From: Flavobacterium sp. SLB02
Lineage (GTDB): Bacteria; Bacteroidota; Bacteroidia; Flavobacteriales; Flavobacteriaceae
Length of the DNA: 64,000 nt
Assembly (NCBI RefSeq): GCF_009664855.1
Contig: NZ_CP045928.1
Location: forward strand, 5,116,331-5,180,330
Direction: 5' to 3'
A model generated the notes under the pieces. The model had not been told where the DNA came from, did not search any database, and worked only from the letters and a program-made list of their open reading frames with translations. Of the stretch, positions 33,835-42,786 are shown piece by piece; within the stretch, counting starts at the first letter, position 1; each line of letters begins with the position of its first letter. Both the position numbers and the translations under genes were made by a program.

Positions 33835-35118
33835 ATGAAAGAAGCCGTTTTTCCAGAATATGACACCAGTACAAAAGTCAAGACTTCAAAAAAATGGTTG
33901 TTGCCCTACATTTTAGTGACAAGTTTGTTTTTCTTTTGGGGATTTGTGCATAATCTCGATCCTATTTTAATTCCGCATTTGCGCAAAGCATTCAGCCTGA
34001 CAGACTTTGAATCTTCACTTGTAGACTCGTCGGTTTTTATCGCTTATTTTGCCATGGCACTGCCTGCGGGGTTTATCATGAGAAAATACGGCTACAAATC
34101 AGGAATTCTTGTTGGCTTACTTTTTTTTGGTATTGGATCTGTTTTATTTGTTCCCGCAGCAAATTCGCTCGAATACAGTTATTTTCTGGGAGCATTATTT
34201 ATCATTGCCTGCGGATTGACTTTTTTAGAAACTGCAGCAAATCCGTATGTTACTATTTTGGGACCTCCAGAAACGGCTACACAACGACTTAATTTTGCAC
34301 AATCCTTTAATGGTCTTGCCGCATATATTGCCCCAGCCTATATTGGTCCGCTTATTTTATCCAACAAAACCTTATCTCCTGAAGAAGCAAATGCAATGTC
34401 AGATGCTCAAATGCATGCTTATGTGGTAGCAGAAGCAGCCAGTGTAAAAATGCCCTACTTAACTTTAGGACTAATCATTTTAGTAATAACCGTAATTTTC
34501 TATTTTACTCCAATGCCCGATGTAAAAGAAAAATCAACAACCGAAGTGAGCAGTTTTAAAGAAGCCTTTAAATCTATCAAATTGAAATGGGGAATTTTAG
34601 CGCAATTTTTCTATGTAGGGGCACAAGTTTGCATAGGTAGTTTTTTCATTAAAATGGCCACAACATCGGCTAATTTATCCGAATCATCGGCAGCAAAATA
34701 TTTAGGTCTTTTTGGATTGTTTTTCATGATTGGCCGTTTTGCGGGAACCTATTTTATGAAATTTGTTGAACCCAAAAAACTATTATTAGTATACTCTTTT
34801 ATCAATATAATACTTTGTACGATAGCCATTTTAGGCAACGGAATGTTAGTCATTTATACCTTAATCGCCATTGCATTCTTTATGAGCATCATGTTCCCTA
34901 CTATTTTCTCGATGGGAATAGACGGACTTGCTCACAACACAAAAATAGGATCTTCCTTAATCGTCATGTCTATTGTGGGCGGAGCAATACTGCCACCAAT
35001 TTTAGGTGCCATCTCAGATCATACCGAAAGTATCCAGAACGGATACATTGTTCCTTTAATTTCATTTTTAATAATCGCCCTTTTTGCTTACAAAGGACAA
35101 CAACAAACCAGACAATAA
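33835..35118 (+). CDS. fucP: L-fucose:H+ symporter permease (FucP-type MFS)
   Basis: An inner-membrane sugar/proton symporter of 427 aa with about 12 transmembrane helices. The FucP/GluP branch is marked by FFFWGFVHNLDPILIPHLRKAF near residue 32 (FWGFVHNLDPILIPHL) and FLETAANPYVTILGPPETATQRLNFAQSFNG near 137, with a conserved Asn/Glu-rich loop. It is the first gene of the catabolic operon and lies 9 bp before the dehydratase gene. Fucose is the best guess; glucose/galactose transporters belong to the same branch. Confidence 0.9.
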   Translation: MKEAVFPEYDTSTKVKTSKKWLLPYILVTSLFFFWGFVHNLDPILIPHLRKAFSLTDFESSLVDSSVFIAYFAMALPAGFIMRKYGYKSGILVGLLFFGIGSVLFVPAANSLEYSYFLGALFIIACGLTFLETAANPYVTILGPPETATQRLNFAQSFNGLAAYIAPAYIGPLILSNKTLSPEEANAMSDAQMHAYVVAEAASVKMPYLTLGLIILVITVIFYFTPMPDVKEKSTTEVSSFKEAFKSIKLKWGILAQFFYVGAQVCIGSFFIKMATTSANLSESSAAKYLGLFGLFFMIGRFAGTYFMKFVEPKKLLLVYSFINIILCTIAILGNGMLVIYTLIAIAFFMSIMFPTIFSMGIDGLAHNTKIGSSLIVMSIVGGAILPPILGAISDHTESIQNGYIVPLISFLIIALFAYKGQQQTRQ

Positions 35119-35127
35119 AACAATATC

Positions 35128-36783
35128 ATGCCCGAGAATAAAACAAAAAAGCAAGTCGTAAAATTGCATCCAGACGATAACGTATTGGTAGCATTATCTG
35201 ACTTGCAAAAAGGAGAAAGCATATCTTTTGAATCTGAAACATTCATTCTACAAGACCTCATCAAAGCAAAACATAAATTCTATACCCAGGATATGATCAA
35301 GGGGCAAGAAGTAATTATGTACGGCGTTCTGGTAGGAAAAGTGCAAAGTGATATCAGCAAAGGAAGTTTAATGACGACCGAAAACTTAAAACATGCCGCC
35401 GATCCTTATGCCTACAGAAATGCTTCTTACGAATGGCAGGCTCCTGATGTTTCTAAGTACAAGAACAAAACTTTTAAAGGTTATAAACGAAATGACGGCC
35501 GCGTTGGTACGGCCAATTACTGGCTTTTTGTTCCAACGGTTTTTTGTGAAAACAGAAATTTAGATGTTATTAAAGAAGCACTTCACAATCAGTTAGGCTA
35601 TGCCGTGAGTGACAAATACAATCAGTATACACACGAATTATTACAGGGTTACCTTAACGGAGATGATATCGAAAGCATTAATATTGAACTGAATCCAACG
35701 CCAAAAAACAATCGCGTTTTTGAGAATGTCGACGGAATAAAATTTTTAAACCATCAGGGAGGCTGTGGAGGCACGCGTCAGGACTCTGCCACTTTAAGTG
35801 CTTTACTGGCTTCTTACGCCAATCATCCAAACGTAGGCGGAATAACGTTATTGAGTCTAGGATGCCAGCATTTGCAAGTACAGGATTTTGTAAATGATGT
35901 AAAAAAACAAAACCCTCAATTCGACAAACCTTTACTGATTTTCGAACAACAACAAACCAAAAGCGAAGAAGCTTTAATTACAAACGCCATCAAAAAAACA
36001 TTCGAAGGTTTAATCGAAATCAATCAATACGAAAGAACCGATGCGCCTTTAAGCGAATTATGCATTGGTGTAAAATGTGGAGGAAGCGATGGTTTCAGCG
36101 GAGTATCAGCAAATCCGGCCGTTGGTTATACTTCTGATTTGGTTGTCGCTCTGGGCGGAAAAATTCTTTTAGCCGAATTTCCCGAATTATGCGGTGCCGA
36201 ACAAAATTTAATTGATCGTTGCATCACCAAAGAAACTGCCGAAAAATTTATTGATTTAATGGAATCTTACGATGCCTTAGCGCATAAAGTGGGTTCCGGT
36301 TTTCATATGAATCCCTCTCCGGGAAATATAAAAGACGGTTTAATTACAGACGCTATAAAAAGTGCCGGAGCAGCCAAAAAAGGAGGCACTTCTCCCGTTG
36401 TTGATGTTTTAGATTATACTGAGCTGGTTACCAAATCAGGATTAAGTTTAGTCTGCACGCCCGGAAATGATGTAGAAGCCACAACCGGAAAAGCAGCTTC
36501 CGGAGCTACCTTGATTTTATTTACAACCGGATTAGGAACCCCAACCGGAAACCCTGTTTGTCCGGTAATAAAAGTAGCGACGAACTCTGTTCTGGCAACA
36601 AAAATGAGCGATATTATCGATATTGATTGTGGCCCTATAATTAGTGGCGAAAAATCGATCGAAGAAATGGGCGAAGAAATTCTGGACTATTGCATCAAGG
36701 CAGCCAGTGGAGAAATTATTCCGAAAGCGGTACAATTGAATCAGGATGATTTTATTCCGTGGAAACGAGGCGTATCTTTATAA
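35128..36783 (+). CDS. UxaA-family dehydratase, probable L-fuconate dehydratase
   Basis: An altronate/galactarate dehydratase-family protein of 551 aa. The N-terminal SAF domain (about 10-90: LHPDDNVLVALSDLQKGE) is followed by the D-galactarate/altronate dehydratase domain with NDGRVGTANYWLFVPT (about 123), the Cys-containing GGCGGTRQDS (about 211) and VKCGGSDGFSG (about 313). The C-terminal GLGTPTGNPVCPVIKVATN is intact. It is between fucP and a KDF-type SDR, so conversion of L-fuconate to 2-keto-3-deoxy-L-fuconate is inferred, replacing the enolase-superfamily fuconate dehydratase used by Xanthomonas. Altronate dehydratase is the alternative, but no uronate genes are nearby. Confidence 0.85.
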   Translation: MPENKTKKQVVKLHPDDNVLVALSDLQKGESISFESETFILQDLIKAKHKFYTQDMIKGQEVIMYGVLVGKVQSDISKGSLMTTENLKHAADPYAYRNASYEWQAPDVSKYKNKTFKGYKRNDGRVGTANYWLFVPTVFCENRNLDVIKEALHNQLGYAVSDKYNQYTHELLQGYLNGDDIESINIELNPTPKNNRVFENVDGIKFLNHQGGCGGTRQDSATLSALLASYANHPNVGGITLLSLGCQHLQVQDFVNDVKKQNPQFDKPLLIFEQQQTKSEEALITNAIKKTFEGLIEINQYERTDAPLSELCIGVKCGGSDGFSGVSANPAVGYTSDLVVALGGKILLAEFPELCGAEQNLIDRCITKETAEKFIDLMESYDALAHKVGSGFHMNPSPGNIKDGLITDAIKSAGAAKKGGTSPVVDVLDYTELVTKSGLSLVCTPGNDVEATTGKAASGATLILFTTGLGTPTGNPVCPVIKVATNSVLATKMSDIIDIDCGPIISGEKSIEEMGEEILDYCIKAASGEIIPKAVQLNQDDFIPWKRGVSL

Positions 36784-36820
36784 AATCCAATCAAAAAAAA
36801 TAACTTTTAATTTAAGTAAA

Positions 36821-37585
36821 ATGTTTTCATTAAAAAATAAAAAAGCAATCATAACCGGAGGCGGAAGTGGAATTGGAAGAGCGATCTCTGTTTTGTTTGC
36901 CAAACAAGGAGCCGAAGTTCATGTTTTAGAACTGACTCTTGAAAGTGCCCAAAATACGGTTGAAGAAATAGAATCAAACGCAGGAATTGTTTTCGCTCAT
37001 GCCTGCGATGTTGCCAATCATCAGGAAGTAAAAACTACTTTTGAAAAAATAGGAGCTATTCATATTTTAGTAAACAATGCAGGAATTGCACATGTGGGAA
37101 AAGTAGACACTACTTCAGAATCTGATTTTGACCGCATCATGAGTGTCAATGTAAAAGGCGTTTATAATTGTTTACACGCTTCAATTCCCCCACTAAAAAG
37201 CGCTGGCGGAGGTGTTATTTTAAATCTTGCTTCGATTGCCTGCTGGGTCGGAATTCCGGATAGATTCGCATATTCTACAGCAAAAGGCGCGGTTATGGCC
37301 ATGACTTTATCTGTTGCAAAAGATTACTTAAAAGAAAATATCAGATGCAATTCGATATCTCCGGCAAGAGTACATACTCCATTTGTTGATGGATTTATTT
37401 CGAAAAATTATCCGGGACAAGAAGCCGAAATATTCGAAAAACTATCCCAGTCTCAACCTATTGGCCGCATGGGAAAACCAGAGGAAATAGCAACGCTTGC
37501 TTTGTTTCTTTGCAGCGATGAATCTTCATTTATTACCGGTTCTGATTACCCAATTGACGGAGGTTTTATCAAATTAAACAATTAA
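36821..37585 (+). CDS. SDR dehydrogenase, probable 2-keto-3-deoxy-L-fuconate dehydrogenase
   Basis: A 254-aa short-chain dehydrogenase. The ATG at 36821 (MFSLKNKKAIITGGG) is chosen because a longer reading frame would run back into the dehydratase gene. The cofactor motif TGGGSGIGRA is at 12-21, NNAGIA at 85-90, catalytic Ser138 in NLASIA, and Tyr151-x3-Lys155 in AYSTAKGAV. In the Xanthomonas-type pathway this enzyme oxidises 2-keto-3-deoxy-L-fuconate to the 2,4-diketo compound, which fits the FAH hydrolase just downstream. Confidence 0.88.
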   Translation: MFSLKNKKAIITGGGSGIGRAISVLFAKQGAEVHVLELTLESAQNTVEEIESNAGIVFAHACDVANHQEVKTTFEKIGAIHILVNNAGIAHVGKVDTTSESDFDRIMSVNVKGVYNCLHASIPPLKSAGGGVILNLASIACWVGIPDRFAYSTAKGAVMAMTLSVAKDYLKENIRCNSISPARVHTPFVDGFISKNYPGQEAEIFEKLSQSQPIGRMGKPEEIATLALFLCSDESSFITGSDYPIDGGFIKLNN

Positions 37586-37637
37586 AAAAAATAACTTTTA
37601 CAGTTAGAAAAATATAATACTATTAAAAAAAGAGAAT

Positions 37638-38486
37638 ATGAAACTAATACGATTTGGAGCAGCCGGTCAGGAAAAAGCCGGAGTTTTAATAAATGATAAA
37701 AGAATAGATGTTTCGTCTGTAGTAACAGATTATAACGAAGCTTTTTTTGAAAATGACGGACTTGCAAAATTAGAAGAAGCTTTAAAAAACAACACTTCTT
37801 TTCCGGAAGTAAGCAACGATATTCGATTGGGTTCGCCAGTGGCGCGACCTTCAAAAATTATTTGTATTGGCTTAAATTATGTAGATCATTGTGAAGAAAC
37901 TGGCGCTGCAATTCCAGAAGAGCCAATTATTTTCTTTAAATCAACAACTTCGCTATGCGGACCAAACGATAATTTAATCATTCCTAAAAATAGCGACAAA
38001 ACCGACTGGGAAGTGGAGCTTGCTTTTGTAGTAGGTAAAAAAGCGAGTTATGTTGCCGAAGAAGATGCGCTGGATTATCTTGCCGGTTATTGTTTATTGA
38101 ATGATTATAGCGAAAGAGCTTTTCAGATCGAGCGTGGCGGACAATGGGCCAAAGGAAAAGGATGTGATACATTTGCTCCCCTTGGACCAATTTTGGCAAC
38201 TGCTGACGAGATCGAAGATGTCAACAATTTATCCATGTGGCTTACTGTAAACGGTAAAAAATTCCAGAACAGTAATACTTCTAATTTAATTTTTAAGATT
38301 CCATTTTTGATTCATTATTTAAGTCAGTTCATGACACTTTTACCGGGCGATGTTGTAAGTACAGGAACACCTCCGGGAGTTGGACTTGGAATAAAACCAG
38401 ATCCTGTTTACATCAAACCGGGAGATGTAATTGAGTTAGGAATTGAAGGATTAGGCACCAGTAAACAAGTTGCCGTAGCGTATTAA
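37638..38486 (+). CDS. FAH-family hydrolase, probable 2,4-diketo-3-deoxy-L-fuconate hydrolase
   Basis: A fumarylacetoacetate hydrolase-fold enzyme of 282 aa. The short N-terminal domain (KLIRFGAAGQEKAGVLIND) is typical of the ureidoglycolate lyase/KDF hydrolase branch. The core shows IICIGLNYVDHCEETG (about 74), the metal site with WEVELAFVVGKKA (about 129) and NDYSERAFQIER (about 155), and VVSTGTPPGVGLG (about 236). In context it would split the diketo acid into pyruvate and L-lactate. It is 52 bp after the SDR gene in the same operon. Confidence 0.88.
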   Translation: MKLIRFGAAGQEKAGVLINDKRIDVSSVVTDYNEAFFENDGLAKLEEALKNNTSFPEVSNDIRLGSPVARPSKIICIGLNYVDHCEETGAAIPEEPIIFFKSTTSLCGPNDNLIIPKNSDKTDWEVELAFVVGKKASYVAEEDALDYLAGYCLLNDYSERAFQIERGGQWAKGKGCDTFAPLGPILATADEIEDVNNLSMWLTVNGKKFQNSNTSNLIFKIPFLIHYLSQFMTLLPGDVVSTGTPPGVGLGIKPDPVYIKPGDVIELGIEGLGTSKQVAVAY

Positions 38487-38517
38487 AATTACCTGTTGGG
38501 TATAATTTTAAAAAAAT

Positions 38518-38665
38518 AACACATAGAAACATAGATTTTTTTTTGCTAAAAGAATGCAAAAAAGAAATACATTTCTTTCACATAGCTAGTCCCGAAGCTT
38601 CGGGATGAATTTTAAATAAGTGAAACGCCTTTTTTGAGGGTTTAAAATCTATGTTTCTATGTATT
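38518..38665. repeat. MITE-like element, copy 2
   Basis: A 148-bp segment with left end AACACATAGAAACATAG (38518-38534) and right end CTATGTTTCTATGTATT (38649-38665), one mismatch from perfect inverted ends. Inside is the palindrome TCCCGAAGCTTCGGGA (38592-38607) and AACGCCTTTTTT. It separates the FAH and amidohydrolase genes of what is otherwise one operon. Confidence 0.75.
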
Positions 38666-38720
38666 AAAACTAATTACACCCAACGGGTTAAGAATTGTAT
38701 TTTGCAATTAATCTATATAA

Positions 38721-39554
38721 ATGAAAATCGACAGCCACCAACATTTTTGGAAATACGATCCCATTAAAGAGGCTTGGATTACTCCTGAAATGGCAGTAAT
38801 TCAAAAGGATTTTCTGCCTCAGGATCTGAAGCCACTTTTAAGTCAAAACAAATTCGACGGTTGTATTGTGGTTCAGGCAGATCAAAGCGAAAATGAAACT
38901 CATTTTTTGCTTGAACTGGCTCGTGAAAATGATTTTATAAAAGGTGTTGTAGGTTGGGTCGATTTTAAAGCTCCAAATATAGAGCAACGATTAGAATATT
39001 TTTCAGGTTTTAAAAAACTAAAAGGATTCAGGCATATTTTTCAGGCCGAAACAGATCCGGAATTTATGCTTCGAAATGACTTTTGTAACGGAATTGGCAA
39101 ATTAGCAAAGTATAATTTCACTTATGATATTTTAATTGGTGCTCAACATTGGCCTTTTGTTACCCAATTCATACAAAAGTTTCCGGAGCAATATTTTGTA
39201 CTTGATCATTTGGCAAAGCCTGATTTTAAGAAAAGTGATTTCACTGAGTTTGAAAAAACAATTCAAAACATTGCAAAGAACCCAAACGTATTTTGCAAAG
39301 TTTCAGGTTTGGTTACAGAGACGCATTGGCACAACTGGAAACCGGAAGATTTTAAAACCGCTCTTGACATCGTTACCCAAAACTTCGGAAGTGATCGTTT
39401 AATGTTCGGAAGCGATTGGCCCGTTTGTTTATTGTCTGCCAATTACTCCGAAGTAATTGCCTTAATAGAAAACTATTTCGCATCGTTTTCTACTGCAGAT
39501 CAAAAGGCTCTCTGGGGAAATAACGCCGTGAGTTTTTATAATTTAGAAGTATAG
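38721..39554 (+). CDS. Amidohydrolase-family lactonase, probable L-fuconolactonase
   Basis: A COG3618-type metal-dependent hydrolase of 277 aa. The N-terminal DSHQHFWKYD supplies metal/catalytic histidines, QADQSENETHFLLELA follows (about 52), then KGFRHIFQAE (about 100), YFVLDHLAKPD (about 160) and the terminal barrel motif MFGSDWPVC (about 231). This family opens L-fucono-1,5-lactone to L-fuconate and includes the C. jejuni and Xanthomonas fucose-locus enzymes. It completes the set of steps from L-fucose to pyruvate and lactate. Confidence 0.9.
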   Translation: MKIDSHQHFWKYDPIKEAWITPEMAVIQKDFLPQDLKPLLSQNKFDGCIVVQADQSENETHFLLELARENDFIKGVVGWVDFKAPNIEQRLEYFSGFKKLKGFRHIFQAETDPEFMLRNDFCNGIGKLAKYNFTYDILIGAQHWPFVTQFIQKFPEQYFVLDHLAKPDFKKSDFTEFEKTIQNIAKNPNVFCKVSGLVTETHWHNWKPEDFKTALDIVTQNFGSDRLMFGSDWPVCLLSANYSEVIALIENYFASFSTADQKALWGNNAVSFYNLEV

Positions 39555-39586
39555 TTTTTTACTTAATATTTATTTTTTGAAGAATT

Positions 39587-39614
39587 AAAGACCTTCTAAG
39601 GATGGTCTTTTTTT
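39587..39614 (+). terminator. Rho-independent terminator of the fucose operon
   Basis: AAAGACC (39587-39593) pairs with GGTCTTT (39604-39610) over a 10-nt loop, followed by more T (39608-39614 all T). It begins 33 bp after the amidohydrolase stop codon. Confidence 0.8.
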
Positions 39615-39620
39615 GTTTCT

Positions 39621-39852
39621 AGAATTATATTCCGTAGGGATATTTCATTGGTAGTAGAAAAGTATTCCGATAAAAATATTCTGTTAGGAATATCTCATCG
39701 GTAGAAAAAAAATAATATCGTTGCGCGTTGTGTCCTGTAGGAACACCTGCTTTTATGAAAACAAAACATCTGCCACGTTAATCAAACATTCCTATGGAAG
39801 GTATAACTACAATTCTAATTTTTTCTACCGATGAAACATTCCTACGGAATGA
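39621..39852. repeat. Second palindrome cluster (TCC-TACGG-type cores)
   Basis: Contains ATTCCGTAGGGATAT, ATTCTGTTAGGAATAT, TGTCCTGTAGGAACA, ATTCCTATGGAA and ATTCCTACGGAAT. Copies of ATCGGTAGAAAA (about 39700) and the inverted TTTTCTACCGATG (about 39821) bound the middle part. It resembles the cluster at 25229-25425. It holds no gene and fills the convergent gap between the fucose and flexirubin loci. Confidence 0.65.
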
Positions 39853-39855
39853 CTT

Positions 39856-39881
39856 AAAAAAAAGCCCTATAAATTAGGGCT
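39856..39881 (-). terminator. Rho-independent terminator overlapping the halogenase-like stop codon
   Basis: On the minus strand AGCCCTA and TAGGGCT form a 7-bp stem with a 5-nt loop (39863-39881), followed by a run of T. The stop codon TAG of the minus-strand gene (39869-39867) lies inside the stem, so the terminator is embedded at the very end of the coding region. Confidence 0.85.
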
Positions 39882-41126
39882 CTGTTTTTCTTCTTTCTGC
39901 ATATTCAATAAATACGCCATATTTGCTATCACATGATCGTGTTTCTTCACAAATGGATTTTCTTCGTTCCAGACATATCCTGCCAAAACTGAACATATTT
40001 TTTCTTTTACATCAGGGTTTTCGGGTTGGTGGAAGAATAAAGTCTGAAGGTTTCCGGTGTACCATTCTTTCACGTAAGTTGTAAAAACAGCAATACCGCG
40101 TTTCATATATTCTGTAAATTCAACTTCCCAGTCTACTTCGATTCCTTGCGATTCTTTTAGGTATAGTTTTGCGGCCAGCATTCCGGATTCAGTCGCAAAA
40201 GCAACTCCTGATGAAAAAACAGGATCTAAGAATTCAGAACTATTTCCCGTAAGGGCAAAACCATCTCCGTACATTCTTTTTACAGCTCTTGAATAATTCT
40301 CGAGTTTTACCGGTTCGAATAAAAACTCTGTTCCTTTAAATCTTTTGATATAATAATCCGATTTTTGAATCGCATTGCGCAAAGCTTCGGCATTGTCTTT
40401 ATTTTCAGATAATGAATTGATGAAATCTGTTGGTCCCACAACTCCTAAACTTGTATTTCCGTTTGAGAAAGGAATCACCCACAACCAAACTTCGGTTTCC
40501 AGAATATCAAATGAAATCTGCGTTCCCTCTTCACCTTCGGTTCTGTTAATATCTTTTACGTGTGTAAATATCGAAGAATGCGGATCTAATTTTGAGGGTG
40601 TATCAAGATCTAATAGTCTTGGCAGAACGCGACCGTATCCGCTGGAATCGATAATGAAATTAGCATGAATTTCTTTTAGATTTCCGTCCTTATTTTTTAC
40701 GATGGTTTTAGATTTTTTTCCTTCAAAAGAAACTTCCAGAACTTCTGACTCAAATTCCAGATCAATACCTTTTCTAATCACTTCCTGCGCCATTGTATTG
40801 TCGAAATCAGCTCTTGGCACTTGCCAGGTCCAATCCCAGCCTTCTCCAAATTTTTTACTGAAATCAAAAACACAAATTTCTTCTCCTCTAATAAATCGGG
40901 CACCTAATTTTTTCTCGAATTTCATTGCATCGAGACTTTCAAAAAGTTCGGCTTCCGCAAAATGATCCATTACCCGCGGTATAAGGCTTTCGCCAACCAC
41001 CAGTCTTGGAAACTTTGTTTTTTCAACAACTTTTACCTTAACATTGTTTTTATGAAGATAAGATGCTGACACACATCCAGAAGGTCCCGCACCAATCACC
41101 AAAACATCTACAAACTCCTTTATCAT
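39867..41126 (-). CDS. Flavin-dependent halogenase-like FAD oxidoreductase of the flexirubin locus
   Basis: A 419-aa FAD protein related to tryptophan halogenases. The FAD-binding loop is GAGPSG (12-17) and FPRLVVGESLIP follows (39-50), also typical of the family. The halogenase fingerprint WxWxIP is present as WLWVIP (214-219). Lys73 in KKLGARF lines up, by spacing to the following Phe, with the catalytic Lys79 of PrnA. I recall chlorinated flexirubins reported from F. johnsoniae-type bacteria, so ring chlorination is a plausible role. Aromatic hydroxylation is the main alternative. It is transcribed away from the rest of the cluster, 101 bp from the TAL gene. Confidence 0.75.
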   Translation of the reverse strand: MIKEFVDVLVIGAGPSGCVSASYLHKNNVKVKVVEKTKFPRLVVGESLIPRVMDHFAEAELFESLDAMKFEKKLGARFIRGEEICVFDFSKKFGEGWDWTWQVPRADFDNTMAQEVIRKGIDLEFESEVLEVSFEGKKSKTIVKNKDGNLKEIHANFIIDSSGYGRVLPRLLDLDTPSKLDPHSSIFTHVKDINRTEGEEGTQISFDILETEVWLWVIPFSNGNTSLGVVGPTDFINSLSENKDNAEALRNAIQKSDYYIKRFKGTEFLFEPVKLENYSRAVKRMYGDGFALTGNSSEFLDPVFSSGVAFATESGMLAAKLYLKESQGIEVDWEVEFTEYMKRGIAVFTTYVKEWYTGNLQTLFFHQPENPDVKEKICSVLAGYVWNEENPFVKKHDHVIANMAYLLNMQKEEKQSPNL

Positions 41127-41227
41127 ATTAAAAATATTATCAATTATTAGCCTACATTTGCCATCATCAAAATAACTACATTTATTTTGATAAATAAAAT
41201 TAAATTAGCACAATCAAAACCAGTTTA

Positions 41228-42748
41228 ATGAATACAATTAATGAATATTTAAGTTTAGCAGAATTCGAATCTATCATTTTTGGAAATAACAAGGTTTCCA
41301 TTAGCGATGCTGTTTTAAACCGGGTAAACGAAAGCTTCAATTTTCTGAAAGAATTTTCAGGAAACAAAGTAATATATGGCGTAAATACAGGTTTTGGCCC
41401 AATGGCTCAATACCGCATTAAAGAGTCTGACCAAATTCAGTTACAATACAATTTAATCAGAAGCCACTCTTCGGGGACAGGAAAACCTTTGAGCCCGGTT
41501 TGTGTAAAAGCAGCAATTTTGGCCCGATTAAATACTTTATCATTAGGTAATTCCGGAGTTCATCCGTCAGTAATTCACCTAATGGCAGAATTAATCAACA
41601 GAGATATTACTCCTCTTATTTTTGAACACGGTGGTGTTGGTGCCAGCGGAGATTTAGTACAATTATCACATTTAGCTTTGGTTTTAATCGGCGAAGGCGA
41701 AGTTTTTTATAAAGGAGACAGAAGACCAACTGCTGAAGTTTTCGAAATTGAAGGTTTAAAACCTATTCAGGTAGAAATTAGAGAAGGTCTGGCTTTAATC
41801 AACGGTACATCTGTAATGACCGGAATTGGAGTTGTAAATGTTCATCATGCTAATAAATTATTAGACTGGTCATTAAAAGCTTCTTGCGCCATAAACGAAT
41901 TGGTTCAGGCTTACGACGACCATTTTTCTGAAGAATTAAATCAAACCAAACGTCATAAAGGACAACAGGAAGTGGCGGCAAGAATGAGACAAAATCTTTC
42001 TGACAGTACTTTGATCCGTAAAAGAGAAGATCATTTATATTCAGGAGAAAATACCGAAGAAATCTTCAAAGAAAAAGTTCAGGAATATTATTCTTTAAGA
42101 TGTGTACCTCAAATTTTGGGTCCGGTCTTAGAAACCATCAATAATGTTGCTTCTATTCTTGAAGACGAATTCAACTCAGCGAACGACAACCCTATTATAG
42201 ATGTAAAAAACAAACACGTTTATCACGGAGGAAACTTCCATGGCGATTATATTTCGCTTGAAATGGATAAACTGAAAATTGTTATTACCAAACTAACGAT
42301 GTTGGCAGAACGTCAGTTGAATTATTTATTGAATTCAAAAATCAATGAAATTCTTCCTCCATTCGTAAACTTAGGAACATTAGGATTCAATTTCGGAATG
42401 CAGGGCGTTCAGTTTACTGCAACCTCAACAACTGCCGAAAGCCAAATGCTCTCTAACCCAATGTATGTACACAGTATCCCGAACAACAACGACAATCAGG
42501 ATATTGTAAGTATGGGAACCAATGCAGCGGTTATTACCTCAAAAGTGATCGAAAACTCTTTTGAAGTTTTAGCAATCGAACTAATTACAATCGTTCAGGC
42601 AATTGATTATTTAGTACAAAAAGATCAAATTTCATCGGTTACTAAAAAATGGTACGACGATATTCGAAATATAATTCCTACATTTAAAGAAGATCAGGTC
42701 ATGTACCCTTTTGTTCAAAAAGTAAAAGATTACCTGATCAACAGTTAA
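41228..42748 (+). CDS. Tyrosine ammonia-lyase (HAL/PAL/TAL family)
   Basis: Removes ammonia from L-tyrosine to give 4-coumarate, the aromatic starter of the flexirubin polyene. The 506-aa protein carries the MIO-forming tripeptide Ala139-Ser140-Gly141 in GGVGASGDLVQL, the catalytic Tyr50 in VIYGVNTGFGPM, and QFTATSTTAES plus NNDNQDIVSMG later. From memory it is nearly identical along its length to F. johnsoniae FjTAL. The substrate-selectivity pair is Ser79-His80 (IRSHSSG), as in histidine ammonia-lyases, so a motif-only call would say HAL. Context and the FjTAL likeness favour TAL. It is the first gene on the plus strand of the flexirubin locus. Confidence 0.93.
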   Translation: MNTINEYLSLAEFESIIFGNNKVSISDAVLNRVNESFNFLKEFSGNKVIYGVNTGFGPMAQYRIKESDQIQLQYNLIRSHSSGTGKPLSPVCVKAAILARLNTLSLGNSGVHPSVIHLMAELINRDITPLIFEHGGVGASGDLVQLSHLALVLIGEGEVFYKGDRRPTAEVFEIEGLKPIQVEIREGLALINGTSVMTGIGVVNVHHANKLLDWSLKASCAINELVQAYDDHFSEELNQTKRHKGQQEVAARMRQNLSDSTLIRKREDHLYSGENTEEIFKEKVQEYYSLRCVPQILGPVLETINNVASILEDEFNSANDNPIIDVKNKHVYHGGNFHGDYISLEMDKLKIVITKLTMLAERQLNYLLNSKINEILPPFVNLGTLGFNFGMQGVQFTATSTTAESQMLSNPMYVHSIPNNNDNQDIVSMGTNAAVITSKVIENSFEVLAIELITIVQAIDYLVQKDQISSVTKKWYDDIRNIIPTFKEDQVMYPFVQKVKDYLINS

Positions 42749-42786
42749 ACTTTATTTTACAGTATTAATATTGAACCTTAAAAATC

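Noticed and set aside
35128..36783. Altronate dehydratase of hexuronate catabolism
   Set aside because: No uxaC, uxaB or kdgK-type genes are near; the neighbours form a fucose-type pathway.
41228..42748. Histidine ammonia-lyase (hutH)
   Set aside because: No other hut gene is nearby, the locus makes an aryl polyene that needs 4-coumarate, and the whole sequence resembles FjTAL.
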